Notes: generated by a model not told the origin, from the sequence alone. Shown: positions 26,004 through 35,704, counted from the first letter of the stretch. The stretch is DNA of 64,000 nucleotides from G958295645 sp965242735 (GCA_965242735.1 OZ251497.1:1178001-1242000); one strand, 5' to 3'. Program-made: numbers and translations.

Positions 26004-29000
26004 TTACGGCCGTCCGGGGCGGCTCACGTCGATCACGACAATCTTGATCTGGTTGCGCTCGTTCGTGGACAGCAGCTCTTCCAAGCCGCATGCCAGCTCA
26101 CTGGGGCTGGCGGGAGGTTGCCCGTCGGACGGCGGCTTGACGGGCTCGCGGTCGTTCTGTCCGAACCACAGAACGAGGTAGATGCCGTGTTCCTTCGCGT
26201 CCGGATCGCGGACGTAGTTCTTGACCAGTTGCGCGTGCAACGCGCTCCAGAGCTGGCGGCTGCTGCTCTTCTTGATCTCTATGGGAATGGCATGGCTACC
26301 AAGCCGAACGCGAATATCGGCCCGTCGATTTTCGGCGCAGCTGGCCTCCCGGCTGGCGTTGACCTCGTCCGGCAGTTGTTTGCGAAGATGTGACAGCAAC
26401 GCGTTTCGGCAGGCGTCTTCCTCCTTGGGCGTCGGCGGTGCGTCGTGTGCCTCGTTCCAGTACTGTTGCCAGTCGTTGGTGTCGGCGTGGCGGATGTTGT
26501 TTCCGAGTTGCGTTAGGTGATCGACTACGAGAGCCGTCAGGTCCGCTGCGCTGGTAGGTGAGCCGTTGTGCAGAACATCCTCTACCTTCGCGACGCTGGG
26601 AACGTCATGTTCGGTGTCCCGCTGTATAACAGCTTGCCGTTCTCGCGCGTCTTGCAGGGTCCCGTGCCATGCCTTCAATCTAGCATCGGCGGCCAGCTCG
26701 TTGAGTTCATGGCCTGCCATGCGGTCGGCGTCGGTAGCCAGGACGCCGATCAGATGTTGGACCAAGTCGGGCCCCCAATCTTCCCCGCGAACGCTGATGA
26801 AGTAGGAGAGGGGCGGATGCGCCGATCCCAGCAGGCGGGCGAGCGCGGCGATGTCGGTGGGGGCGGCTTTGGTGCCGCGCCACAACTTGTGCTTGCGTTC
26901 TGCTAGGTTTGGGTCTTCCTCCATGCAGTGCGCAAGTTCGCCGGGTGCTGGAGCTTTCCATAGGCGGTAGAGCATGTCAACCAAGTGCCTCATCCGGGCT
27001 TGCCATCCCCTGGCCGGACTGGCGACAAAGGCAACGGCCTCTCCTACAAACTCCGTCGGTGCGACTGCAACGCCTGCTCCCAGCCAGGCCGCTCTCTGTG
27101 CGGCGTTCATGCGCCGAACGGCGATTCTGTCTCGAGCGCGCACCGCCACTTCCTGGGGCATGTGACGAATCGCGGCGACCAAGACCGACTGGAGCGCGTG
27201 GGCTTGCGGCAGACTGCCCTTGGCTGGGAACGTCTTCAGCAAGCCGGGCAGCGCAAGGTGCGCTACCTCTCGGTACCGGTCGTCCTTGGCTAGGCGCAAC
27301 AGGAGGTTGTCCAGGCGCAACAGGTGGTTGTCTCCGCCTCCCTGGGAGCGGTTGCTGTGCACGTCCACGAAAACCTTGGCGACCAGCGAAGCATGCGATT
27401 CAAGCAGTCCTGCGAACCACCTGGGTAGCTCCCCGGGGGGCAACATCGTGGTGAAGTAGAACCACAGGGCCATCTCCACGCGCTCGCCGAGCACATCGGG
27501 GATATTGTCGCCGTTTCGGTCCATCACGTCCACGCCTGCCAAGAATGGAAAACCCCATCCAGAGAACCGTCCACCACGATCCATTTCCTTGATCTCGGCC
27601 AAGCTGATGACGTCGCTGTGAAGGGACACGCGGGCGAGAGCTTCCAGTGCTGCGTTCGTGGCTTCCTCGTCGTTGCCCAGGACGTCGAGGAACTTGGCGT
27701 GCGGATCGTCTCCGGTCTGCCGGGAGGCTTGTTCACGAACGTCCTTGTCGACGTCGGTCCCGTCGGAACGGTGATCCGCGACTGGCGGGTCAAGGGCGGG
27801 GTCGTGGTTGGCATTGGAAGCGAAATAGGTGTGACCGAGTTCCTCAACCAGATCGACTGGGCCTTCGCCTTGTAATAGTGCGTTGCGGTGCTTTGAGACT
27901 CTCGCCTGAAGCGAAGGCTGCGGTTCCGAGCGTCGAGTCCGGTATCGCAACGTCTGGCGATGCGCCTTCTTGTCGTGTTCGGCTACGACGCGCAACTCCG
28001 CCACGAGCGTCGGGTGGTCGCCGATCCAGTCGAGGGCATCCGGGAGCCAGTCTCCCGACGGCTTCGCTCTTCTGCGCGACTCGACGGCGGATAGGAGAAG
28101 CCATTGAGCGGCGTCCTCATGCGTGGTCCACATCTCCCGCGCTCGTTCGAGACACCATTCCTCGAACTTCGGCGGCGTTCCCTTCCCGAAGACGAGCCGA
28201 CAGAAGCCCATGGCCTCGTAGGCGAAGTGCTTGCGGCCGCGATTCCGCGCGAAAAACTCCAAGAGTAGAGCCTTCTGAAGTACGGGATGCTCGGCCAGCC
28301 GTGCCTGGAACTTGGCGGCGGCGGGCTCGGGATGGGGGTGGTGCCATGTGTGGACACGTGGGTCGTACGCAGCCATTTCGATCCAGTCATACCAGATGGC
28401 GGCGTCGGCGCCCGCCGAGAGCGCCTTGGCCAGGAGACGCCACGTCAACCGCGTGATCGAATTGTCGCCGCGGATTCGTGGCGGCCTGGCGCGGAGCAGC
28501 GCGCGGCAGTCGGCGGCGCCGGACTGGTCAACCAAGACGTCCGCCAGAGCGGGTCGGATGGAAACGGGACCGTGTCCGAATGCTGGACGCGGCTCGGGGG
28601 CCACGTAGTTCCATACGTCTTTCGGGGAGACGTGATCTGGGTAGAGATTGCAGAGCAAAGCGGTCATGAGGTCTCCGTGCCGGTCGGGCACTTCGCCGTC
28701 GCGGATGTCCTCCATCATCTGCTTTTGCGCCTCGACGTGACCGGGCCCTTGTGGCAGATGGACCGCCGTGTTCAAGGCCATGTATCGCACGAACGGGCCC
28801 CAAGTAGCGTCGCGGGCCATGGCGAGCAAGTCCCCGCTTTCCACCTCTGGGCCGCATCTCTCAGGTGCGTCTGCCATTGCGTCCAGAAGCATCGTCACGC
28901 CTCGCTGCGTGGTCGGCGAGCGGTCGTCGCTACGCATCCAGTCACGCAGCCGGTCCATCGTCCGAGGACTGACCAGGCCGCCCAGCGAAACGCCGGAGAA

Positions 29001-30278
29001 AGCCCAGGGATCCGGGTCGTCCTGCTCGGCGAGGCGGTCCAGCAAGTGCTCCTTCTCCTGCTCGTCGAACGAAGTCGCGTCGCCGTAGGTGACGACGGCG
29101 ACCGGGTCGGCGTCCACCAGCGCCTGTCTAGCGGCTGGGCACAACGCGGCCAGCCACGCCGCGAGGCCACGCAGGGACGTTGGGATGCCGTCACCCAAGA
29201 CGACGAGCGTCAGCACGCGGATCAGGCGCGCCCCGCGCTTGATGGCACGGGCCAAGTGACGGGCGGCCAAGTACTCGGCGACATGGGCGTGCACGGGGAC
29301 GAACGTGCCAGGCGCCGCGGCCGAGAACAGGCGGGAATCCAACGCCTTCCTCAGTGCGTCGGGACGGCATCCGCGAAGATCGTCGATCAACAGCAGGCCG
29401 TCTGGGTCGGCGACGTCCGTGCGGTCCCACGCGATGCCGTTCTGGTCGGCCAGCAGGAAGAGCGCGGCCATCCGGCCGGCGGCGTCCAAAGCGTCGGTCT
29501 CGGTGACCGGGCCCCGGGCGAAACGGGTCGCCGCGGCATGTTCGTGATTGACCTCCGAGACTAGTTGGCGGCACGCTTGTTCGAAGGTCTCGGTGCGGTT
29601 CTTGGGCCATGCGCCGTCCCAAGCGAACGCCTTTGCCAGCAGCTCCAGCGTCAGCGGGTTGTGAAGGATTCCGTGAAGCCCGTGGCGCCGGGCTTCTTCC
29701 ACGAAGCCGTTGGCGCTGCCGGGTGCGCGGCTCGCGAGGATCTCCTGCACATGATGATCCGCCAACGGGTTCAGATGAAGGACTTGCGGATGCTCGTATC
29801 CCGGGCGCGACGTGATGGCCTTGAAGTCGTTGGTGGCCAGCCAAGCGGCCGGACGGCATGCGATTCTTGCAGGTGGCCAGCGAAGCGCTTCAAGACGAGC
29901 CAAGATGCCGTCGAGCGGCTCTTGCGGCTTCCCGGCTCCTGCGCGCGTCTCGTCGAGACCGTCGATGAAGAGCGTCTTGTCTTTCCACTCCGGTCGCAGA
30001 CTTGGTTCGGAATTCAAGAACGCGCGGGCCGTCACGTACTCAGCGTCCTCGCAACCTTCTGCTGCTCGCTCGAACTCGGTGGTCTTGCCCGATCCTGCTT
30101 CGCCCAGCAGCACGACGAAGCGCGCACCCTCAAATTCGCCGAGCGTCTTGGCGCTTGTCGGCCGCCCCCGGCCCGACGCGTCCTGCGGCAATTCAAGGCG
30201 TGGCAACGGGTCTCCGTCGCCGTTCCATTCGACCGGCCTCACGGTGCGGGGGACGATCTTGCGGTTCACTCGGGCCAT
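26004..30278 (-). CDS. NACHT-like STAND ATPase with C-terminal PD-(D/E)XK nuclease motif
   Basis: Protein of 1424 residues. A NACHT/AAA-type ATPase occupies the N-terminus: Walker A GEAGSGKT at 59-66 and Walker B LFIDGLDE at 103-110, then a winged-helix-like region (HGILHNPLTLELLAKAF). The long middle is helical and repeat-like, as in sensor regions of STAND proteins. At the C-terminus RRADIRV (Asp1321) and IPIEIKKS (Glu1334, Lys1336) form a D...ExK core, followed by ALHAQLVKNY. Bacterial NACHT proteins are often antiphage sensors that fire an effector on binding a phage product; here the effector would be this nuclease at the unusual C-terminal end. ATG 30278 has GGAGG four bases upstream. 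It overlaps the upstream ATPase gene by 13 bases, so translation is probably coupled. Confidence 0.78.
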   Translation of the reverse strand: MARVNRKIVPRTVRPVEWNGDGDPLPRLELPQDASGRGRPTSAKTLGEFEGARFVVLLGEAGSGKTTEFERAAEGCEDAEYVTARAFLNSEPSLRPEWKDKTLFIDGLDETRAGAGKPQEPLDGILARLEALRWPPARIACRPAAWLATNDFKAITSRPGYEHPQVLHLNPLADHHVQEILASRAPGSANGFVEEARRHGLHGILHNPLTLELLAKAFAWDGAWPKNRTETFEQACRQLVSEVNHEHAAATRFARGPVTETDALDAAGRMAALFLLADQNGIAWDRTDVADPDGLLLIDDLRGCRPDALRKALDSRLFSAAAPGTFVPVHAHVAEYLAARHLARAIKRGARLIRVLTLVVLGDGIPTSLRGLAAWLAALCPAARQALVDADPVAVVTYGDATSFDEQEKEHLLDRLAEQDDPDPWAFSGVSLGGLVSPRTMDRLRDWMRSDDRSPTTQRGVTMLLDAMADAPERCGPEVESGDLLAMARDATWGPFVRYMALNTAVHLPQGPGHVEAQKQMMEDIRDGEVPDRHGDLMTALLCNLYPDHVSPKDVWNYVAPEPRPAFGHGPVSIRPALADVLVDQSGAADCRALLRARPPRIRGDNSITRLTWRLLAKALSAGADAAIWYDWIEMAAYDPRVHTWHHPHPEPAAAKFQARLAEHPVLQKALLLEFFARNRGRKHFAYEAMGFCRLVFGKGTPPKFEEWCLERAREMWTTHEDAAQWLLLSAVESRRRAKPSGDWLPDALDWIGDHPTLVAELRVVAEHDKKAHRQTLRYRTRRSEPQPSLQARVSKHRNALLQGEGPVDLVEELGHTYFASNANHDPALDPPVADHRSDGTDVDKDVREQASRQTGDDPHAKFLDVLGNDEEATNAALEALARVSLHSDVISLAEIKEMDRGGRFSGWGFPFLAGVDVMDRNGDNIPDVLGERVEMALWFYFTTMLPPGELPRWFAGLLESHASLVAKVFVDVHSNRSQGGGDNHLLRLDNLLLRLAKDDRYREVAHLALPGLLKTFPAKGSLPQAHALQSVLVAAIRHMPQEVAVRARDRIAVRRMNAAQRAAWLGAGVAVAPTEFVGEAVAFVASPARGWQARMRHLVDMLYRLWKAPAPGELAHCMEEDPNLAERKHKLWRGTKAAPTDIAALARLLGSAHPPLSYFISVRGEDWGPDLVQHLIGVLATDADRMAGHELNELAADARLKAWHGTLQDARERQAVIQRDTEHDVPSVAKVEDVLHNGSPTSAADLTALVVDHLTQLGNNIRHADTNDWQQYWNEAHDAPPTPKEEDACRNALLSHLRKQLPDEVNASREASCAENRRADIRVRLGSHAIPIEIKKSSSRQLWSALHAQLVKNYVRDPDAKEHGIYLVLWFGQNDREPVKPPSDGQPPASPSELACGLEELLSTNERNQIKIVVIDVSRPGRP

Positions 30279-31561
30279 GCGTCCTCCAGCCAATAGGACG
30301 CGGGCTCCCACAGGAACTCGTCCAGCGACACGCAGCCGTCACGGGCGCCTTGACGGTAGTGGTCCTGGCGGTCGCTGGGTGGGAGGACGAGAAGAGTCCG
30401 CGCTTGCGGAAACCGTGCCTGAAACGCCTCGAAGCCCTTCGTCGCTCCGCCGGCGCCGCCGCTCTTCACTTCAATGCCCAACACGCGTGGCCCTCGCGCC
30501 AGGACGAAGTCGACTTCGCGCACGGCTCCGCGGTGGCGATGTCGCCAGTAGTGCAGCGTGGCGGCCGCGGGCAGCGTGTTGTGGAGATGGGCTCCCACCG
30601 CGCTCTCGACGATCCGGCCCCAGAGCGTCCGGTCGCGCCGCGCTTCCTTCGGGTAGTATCCGAGGGCGGACGTCATGATGGCCGGATCGAGAACGTTCAG
30701 CTTCGGGCTGGACGCGCGTCCGACATGCGGCTGATCCGAGTACTGGGAGAGGCCCGTCGCCAGTCCGGCGTTGCCGAGGAGGTCCAGGTAGCGCGCTAGG
30801 GTCGTGGTGTTGCCGGCGTCCTGAAGCTGGCCGAGCATCTTGTTGTACGAGAGAATCTGGCCCGAACAACGAGGGATCAGTTGCATCAGCCGGCGCATCA
30901 ACGCGGGCTTGTCCACCCTCGTCAGCCCAAGGATGTCGCGGCTGACCGTCGGCTCGACGACGGCCCCCACGACGTAGCGGTGCCATGCGTCCCAATTGTT
31001 CCTCCGGCGAGCGGCCTTCGGATAGCCGCCGAAGAGCAGGTATTCCTCGACGGAGAGGCCGAAGGCGGCCACCATCTCGCGGAGCGACCACTGCCGGACG
31101 TGCACCGGCATGAAGCGCCCCACCAAGCTCTCGCTGACGCCGGTGAGCATGTCCCACGGAGCGGAGCCCAAGACGACGACGCGCAACGGGCGCTGCTCGG
31201 CCCGGTCGCGGTCCCAGAGGCCCTTCACCGAGCGCGACCAGTCCTTGACGTGCTGGATCTCGTCAAGCGCCAGAATGAAGCCTCGCTCGCTCAACCTCGC
31301 TTCCTCGCGGGCGGCTTCCCACACCCGCGTGAGCCACCTCGCATCCCGCTGTCGGCCGTTGGGCCAAGGGCGTCCACCGACGACCCCGGGGTCGTCGACG
31401 GCGATGTGCCAGCCGGGAACGCGCGCCCGTTGCAGGGCTTGGCGCACGAGCGTCGTCTTCCCGGTCTGGCGTGGTCCGACGACCGCCACGATCGAGCTCG
31501 GCTCGGGCTCGGCCAGCAGCTCGAGCACTTGGGCCACATGGTGCCTCGCGAAAGTGAACAT
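30266..31561 (-). CDS. AAA_14/DUF4143-type ATPase
   Basis: Protein of 431 residues of the common AAA_14 plus DUF4143 family. Walker A is GPRQTGKT at 29-36 and Walker B is GFILALDEIQHV. A sensor-type LGSAPWDM follows, then the LFGGYPKA segment and a C-terminal EVDFVLARG...GIEVKSGG, the degenerate or active PD-(D/E)XK motif typical of DUF4143. Roles of the family are poorly known; some are linked to toxin-like or defence loci. The gene is first in a two-gene unit with the STAND ATPase on the same strand. Upstream lie a perfect palindrome (31602-31619) and a weak TTCCAA-17-TATCTT promoter. The usual length of the family is about 400, so it appears intact. Confidence 0.88.
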   Translation of the reverse strand: MFTFARHHVAQVLELLAEPEPSSIVAVVGPRQTGKTTLVRQALQRARVPGWHIAVDDPGVVGGRPWPNGRQRDARWLTRVWEAAREEARLSERGFILALDEIQHVKDWSRSVKGLWDRDRAEQRPLRVVVLGSAPWDMLTGVSESLVGRFMPVHVRQWSLREMVAAFGLSVEEYLLFGGYPKAARRRNNWDAWHRYVVGAVVEPTVSRDILGLTRVDKPALMRRLMQLIPRCSGQILSYNKMLGQLQDAGNTTTLARYLDLLGNAGLATGLSQYSDQPHVGRASSPKLNVLDPAIMTSALGYYPKEARRDRTLWGRIVESAVGAHLHNTLPAAATLHYWRHRHRGAVREVDFVLARGPRVLGIEVKSGGAGGATKGFEAFQARFPQARTLLVLPPSDRQDHYRQGARDGCVSLDEFLWEPASYWLEDAWPE

Positions 31562-32417
31562 GCCTGCAAGATAGCGAACGGCCGGACGAATTGGAAGGAC
31601 ATTGAGTAAAACTACTCAAGATATGCCCACGAGTGTCCGCGGCCCTGAACCGGTCGAAGAGGCCGTGGCTTGGCACCAAGGAGATGGGTGTTCGCGTCGG
31701 CAAGCTGTCCGGGACCGGCCAGTTTTCTTGACTGGAACGCGCAAGCAACGTCGAAAATTCTCTTAAGTCGTTGCAGGAAAACGAGTTGGTTTCTTGATTG
31801 ATTGAGTCAAAGAATGCCGAATTAACGCCGAAGAAAAGCGGAACCCCGAAGTCGGCAACCCTGGCGAGCCGCTCTTGTGGACACGCAGACGGCTCGTGCA
31901 CGCCTCGCCTCGCCGAACCTCCCGCAACGAGGTTCTGGCGTCTCTTCAGGCTCGGCGAGCGTCCGTTCAAGCATGGTTGCCGAACGGAGTTCGTCCGCTT
32001 TGGCCGGAACGGTGCGCGATCCGGGAGGTGCTCGGGGAGGCCGAGCGGAACGCCCGCCTACTTCTTTAGACGCCGACGGCCGCAATGCCGCCATGTCGTT
32101 TTCGATCCTCGGCTGCGCCCTGGAACGGGTTCGCGGCGGCGCGTGACCCGTGCCTTCGCCATCGCTCGGAACGTGCCTTTCCCAGCTGCGCCTTGGAACG
32201 GGATGCGGCACAGGCCGCCCCCTGGCGCGACAACGCCGGGCGGCCTACGCTGTAGTCCCAAGCCCGCGCCTCCCCGGCGCCCGGCCTTCGCTGCCGCGTC
32301 CGGCCTTCGCTCGCCCGGCTGCCCGCCGCTCGCCCGGCCGGTCGCGGCCAAACCGCAACCCCGCGAATCCCCGCCACTCTCCCGCCCAGGGCCGCGAGCC
32401 CGAAGGAGCTTCCCCAC
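31562..32417. other. Long divergent intergenic region
   Basis: About 856 bases between the DUF4143 ATPase and the NSS transporter. The left 300 bases are A+T-richer and probably hold the ATPase promoter. The right part is G+C-rich with short repeats of GCCCGGCCTTCGCT type near 32280-32330. Several small frames (for example 31822-32211 minus, 31877-32146 plus) are open but show no domain, start signal or sensible composition. No tRNA fold was found by eye. Confidence 0.5.
31602..31619. promoter_or_regulatory. Palindromic operator-like site upstream of the ATPase/STAND pair
   Basis: TTGAGTA (31602-31608) and its exact complement TACTCAA (31613-31619) flank a four-base AAAC spacer, 41 bases before the ATPase start. 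The site is A+T-rich in a G+C-rich genome. It could bind a dimeric repressor or form a small hairpin; no linked regulator gene is seen. Confidence 0.5.
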
Positions 32418-33875
32418 GTGACCACGCGATCCCAAGTCTTCTCGTCCCGCTGGGGGATGTTGCTGGCGATGCTCGGCATGGCGATCGGCACCGGAAACAT
32501 TTGGCGTTTTCCTCGGATCGCGGCCTCGAACGGCGGCGGCGAGTTCCTCGTGGCGTGGGCGGCCTTCCTCTTGCTTTGGTCCGTCCCGCTTCTGGTGCTC
32601 GAGTTCGGGATGGCCAGGGCGACGCGGCGCGGCACCATCGGGTCCTTCGTCAAGACGCTCGGGCCCAAGTTCGCTTGGATGGGCGCGTGGGTGGCGTGGG
32701 TGGCCACCGCGATCCTGTTCTACTACACGGTCGTCATGGGCTGGACGATCCGCTTCTTCATCGCGACGGTCGCCGGCGAGATCCCGTCTCCGGAGAGCGC
32801 GCCCTCGCAGTTCTGGGACGCCTTCAATTCCACGCCCCAGGCCTTGCTCTTTCACGGCCTGGCCATGGCGATGGGCGTCTACGTCGTGTCCAGGGGAGTG
32901 CGCGGCATCGAACGGGCGGCCAAGGTCCTCATCCCGTCGCTGGTGGTCCTCGTCGTCGTGCTCGCGGTCAAGGCCGTGACGCTGCCCGGGGCCGAAGACG
33001 GGCTCGCCTTCCTCTTCACGCCCGACTTCTCCGCTCTGACGGACGCCAAGATCTGGCTGGAGGCGCTCACCCAGAACGCCTGGGACACGGGCGCGGGCTG
33101 GGGCTTGGTGCTCTCCTACGCCATCTACATGCGGTCCAGGGAGGACACGTCGCTCAACGCCTTCGTCATCGGATTCGGCAACAATTCGATGTCGTTGCTG
33201 GCGGGGATCATGGTGCTTTGCACCATCTTCTCCGTGATGCCGGACGCGGCGGGCGAGATCGTGGGCGCGGGCAACGAGGGGCTGACCTTCATCTGGGTGC
33301 CGCAGCTCTTCGCGCAGATTCCCGGCGGCCAGTTCTTCATGGGCCTCTTCTTCCTGGCGCTGGTCTTCGCGGCCTGGTCCAGCCTCGTCGCGATGATCGA
33401 GCTGTCCGTGCGCGTGCTCATGGACCTCGGCGTGGCTCGCAAGCGCGCCATCGCGATCGTGGGGACGGCGGGCTTCCTGCTGGGCATTCCGTCGGCCCTG
33501 AAGCTCGGCTTCTTTCAGAACCAGGACTGGGTGTGGGGCGTGGGGCTCATGCTGACGGGGCTCTTCTTCGCCTTCGCCGTGCTGCGTCACGGCGTGGCCC
33601 GGTGGCGCCGGGAGTTCGTGGACACGCCGGACTCCGACGTGCGCGTCGGACGCTGGTGGGACTGGGCCGTTCGGTTCGTGGTCGTCGAGTCCGTCGTCCT
33701 GCTGGGCTGGTGGCTGTGGGAGGCGTCGAGGGGCAAGGGCATGACGGAGACGTGGACGCTCTTCTCCTCCTACAATGCGGGGACCGTGGTGATCCAGTTC
33801 GCCGTCGTGTTCTGCGTGCTCCTGCTCGCCAACCGCTGGCTGGCCGCTCGCGCCCAGGCTGCCGGCGGCGACTGA
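32418..33875 (+). CDS. Neurotransmitter:sodium symporter (NSS) family transporter
   Basis: Inner-membrane sodium-coupled amino-acid transporter of the LeuT/MhsT fold, 485 residues with about 12 membrane helices. The TM1 signature is clear: RWGMLLAMLGMAIGTGNIWRFPR, read as GMAIGTGNIWRFP at residues about 20-32, with the unwound Gly-x-Gly-Asn-x-Trp-Arg-Phe. TM6 region LVLSYAIYM and TM8 region VFAAWSSLVAM supply the other substrate and sodium positions. GTG 32418 follows GAAGGAG at good distance. The substrate is probably a neutral amino acid. Many NSS genes are followed by a MetS small subunit; here the next gene is a hypothetical, and the only MetS-like frame lies 23 kb away at 57310. Confidence 0.93.
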   Translation: MTTRSQVFSSRWGMLLAMLGMAIGTGNIWRFPRIAASNGGGEFLVAWAAFLLLWSVPLLVLEFGMARATRRGTIGSFVKTLGPKFAWMGAWVAWVATAILFYYTVVMGWTIRFFIATVAGEIPSPESAPSQFWDAFNSTPQALLFHGLAMAMGVYVVSRGVRGIERAAKVLIPSLVVLVVVLAVKAVTLPGAEDGLAFLFTPDFSALTDAKIWLEALTQNAWDTGAGWGLVLSYAIYMRSREDTSLNAFVIGFGNNSMSLLAGIMVLCTIFSVMPDAAGEIVGAGNEGLTFIWVPQLFAQIPGGQFFMGLFFLALVFAAWSSLVAMIELSVRVLMDLGVARKRAIAIVGTAGFLLGIPSALKLGFFQNQDWVWGVGLMLTGLFFAFAVLRHGVARWRREFVDTPDSDVRVGRWWDWAVRFVVVESVVLLGWWLWEASRGKGMTETWTLFSSYNAGTVVIQFAVVFCVLLLANRWLAARAQAAGGD

Positions 33876-33903
33876 CGGCGGCCGCTGACGGCGCACCCGC
33901 CCC

Positions 33904-34941
33904 ATGGCCGTGCACGACGCCTACGCCCGCGTGACGCCGTACGAGCTGCTCTTTCCCTCTCCCGACTTTCCGGACGCGCGCTTTCCCGCCGTCGAGGCGG
34001 AGGCCGCGGCGGCGGGGATCGACTTGGACAACCCGGCGGCGTTCGCGACGTTGGGCGGCGTCCACGGCATCTTGCAGGCGCTGCGGCCGGAAGGCGAACC
34101 GGCCCCGACCGCGCAGCCGCAGGAGGCCGCCGCCGCCACGGGCGCCCACGCGGACGTCCTTTACTTCGCCTACCAGATCTGGCGACTGGGGCGAGGGCGC
34201 GAGGAGGTTGGCGACGCTCCGGGCGGTGGCGCCCGAGACGGAGGCCGGGCGCCGGAGTCGGGGGGCTTGGACGTCCGTCGGCACGGTCGCGATGGCGGGC
34301 CGGACACTCAAGGGCACGGTCGCGATGGCGGGCCGGACGCCCAAGTGCATAGGCGCGGTCGCGAGCCGGATGCCCACGGGCGCGGGCGCGATCGCGTGCC
34401 GGACGACATGCCGGACTGCACGCTGGTCTTGTTGACGCGGCGGGCGTTGCGCGACCTGCTGGCGAGCCCGCCCGTGGCGGCGGGATGGGAAGCGGCGTTG
34501 CGCGGCAGGGCGGGGTACTTGCAGTTGCCGCAGCGCTTGGCGTGGGCGGAAGCGCCCATCTTTTCCGCTCCGGAGTCGGTGGACGGCTTCTTCTGGGCGG
34601 CGACGCAAGCAGGCGTCTTCCATGCGGCGGCGGTGGCCGGAATGCGGCGGGACCGGCCGGGCTACGGCGTGGTTCCCGTGCCTCCGCAGCAGCTGGCGTC
34701 CTTGTCCGGCTGGACGGACGGGCCCGCGAGAGACGGAGGCGCCGAATTCGCGACGGACCTGCCCGGCGCCGAGATGGACGGCTTGGTGGGGATCCGCACG
34801 CCCGCCGAAGTCATGAAGTTGCTGGCCTTGGCGTTGCACCGCCTGACGCAAGACGGCGGCGCGGCCGGGCCTCCGTCTGCCCGAGGATCGGGCGATTCGG
34901 CCCAGCCGGTCCCCTCTCGTCTTCCCTTTTTCGTCCTCTGA
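33904..34941 (+). CDS. Hypothetical protein with a tandem-repeat insert
   Basis: Unrecognised protein of 345 residues. Two well-behaved segments (residues 1-100, with AVHDAYARVTPYELLFPSP; and 165-315, with LVLLTRRALRDLL, PESVDGFFWAAT and GIRTPAEVMKLLALALHRL) flank a Gly/Asp/His/Arg-rich repeat of 11 residues at about 126-168. No signal peptide or membrane helix. ATG 33904 sits 28 bases after the NSS stop, so it may be co-transcribed with the transporter. The composition matches the host. The repeat insert looks like a later expansion inside an otherwise globular protein. Confidence 0.7.
   Translation: MAVHDAYARVTPYELLFPSPDFPDARFPAVEAEAAAAGIDLDNPAAFATLGGVHGILQALRPEGEPAPTAQPQEAAAATGAHADVLYFAYQIWRLGRGREEVGDAPGGGARDGGRAPESGGLDVRRHGRDGGPDTQGHGRDGGPDAQVHRRGREPDAHGRGRDRVPDDMPDCTLVLLTRRALRDLLASPPVAAGWEAALRGRAGYLQLPQRLAWAEAPIFSAPESVDGFFWAATQAGVFHAAAVAGMRRDRPGYGVVPVPPQQLASLSGWTDGPARDGGAEFATDLPGAEMDGLVGIRTPAEVMKLLALALHRLTQDGGAAGPPSARGSGDSAQPVPSRLPFFVL
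34281..34408 (+). repeat. 33-base tandem repeat inside the hypothetical gene
   Basis: Units begin at 34281, 34314, 34347 and 34380 (period 33, the last partial). The first two are nearly identical (GCACGGTCGCGATGGCGGGC start). Unit length is a multiple of three, so copy changes keep the frame. Confidence 0.9.
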
Positions 34942-35006
34942 TCGGGGTGCTTCGCCGTGACGGCGGGGCCTTGCCCAGCCCTCCACGCCGGGCCAGCTTG
35001 ATTCCC

Positions 35007-35657
35007 ATGCCCCGAGAATCCAAGAAGGCCCGCCGAGCCAGGGCGGCGGAAGTGTACGAGCGCCTCGCCGCCGAGTACCCCGACGCCGAGTGCGCGCTCC
35101 GCTTCGGCTCGCCGTTCGAACTGGCCGTGGCCACCATCCTGTCCGCCCAGTGCACGGACGCTCGCGTCAACATGGTGACGCCCGCCCTGTTCCGGCGGTA
35201 TCCGGACGCCCGCGCGCTGGCCGCCGCCGAGCAGGAAGAGCTGGAGGAGCTCATCCGGTCCACTGGATTCTTCCGCAACAAGGCGCGCAGCCTCTTGGGC
35301 ATGGCGACGGCGGTGACGGAGGACCACGGCGGCGAGCTGCCGCGCACCATGAAGGAGCTGGCGGCCCTGCCGGGCGTTGGTCGCAAGACGGCCAACGTCA
35401 TCTTGGGCAACGCGTTCGGCATCGACGAGGGCGTGGCGGTGGACACCCACGTCAAGCGTCTCTCGCGCCTGCTGGGCTTCACGGCCGAGACCAACCCGGA
35501 CAAGATCGAACGCGACTTGACGGACCTCTTCCCCCGGGACCGCTGGACCATGCTGACCCACGTCCTCATCTTCCACGGACGGCAGGTGTGTCCCGCCCGC
35601 CGCCCGCGATGCAACGAGTGCGCCGTGTCCCACCTCTGCCCGTCGAGCGCCGTCTGA
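35007..35657 (+). CDS. nth: Endonuclease III
   Basis: Base-excision repair DNA glycosylase/AP lyase for oxidised pyrimidines, 216 residues. Visible: TILSAQCTDARVN, the helix-hairpin-helix LPGVGRKTANVIL with catalytic Lys127, the VDTHVKRLSRLLG segment with catalytic Asp146, and the C-terminal 4Fe-4S cluster C-x6-C-x2-C-x5-C (Cys195, 202, 205, 211). ATG 35007 is chosen because the family begins a few residues before this region; the frame itself stays open further upstream over the previous gene. Length is standard. It lies in a run of same-strand genes that continues into the defence block. Confidence 0.96.
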   Translation: MPRESKKARRARAAEVYERLAAEYPDAECALRFGSPFELAVATILSAQCTDARVNMVTPALFRRYPDARALAAAEQEELEELIRSTGFFRNKARSLLGMATAVTEDHGGELPRTMKELAALPGVGRKTANVILGNAFGIDEGVAVDTHVKRLSRLLGFTAETNPDKIERDLTDLFPRDRWTMLTHVLIFHGRQVCPARRPRCNECAVSHLCPSSAV

Positions 35658-35704
35658 CGCGGCGCCGCCCGCCCCGTTCGCCCTTCTCCCGAGACGAAAC
35701 AGCC

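Noticed and set aside
31562..32417. Small frames or a tRNA gene in the long gap before the NSS transporter
   Set aside because: No frame has a ribosome-binding site or domain, and no cloverleaf with a T-loop sequence could be found by eye. A tRNAscan-SE run would settle it.
34281..34408. Possible CRISPR array
   Set aside because: The repeats are tandem without unique spacers and lie in a coding frame. None of the other repeat sites has the repeat-spacer pattern, and no cas gene is present.
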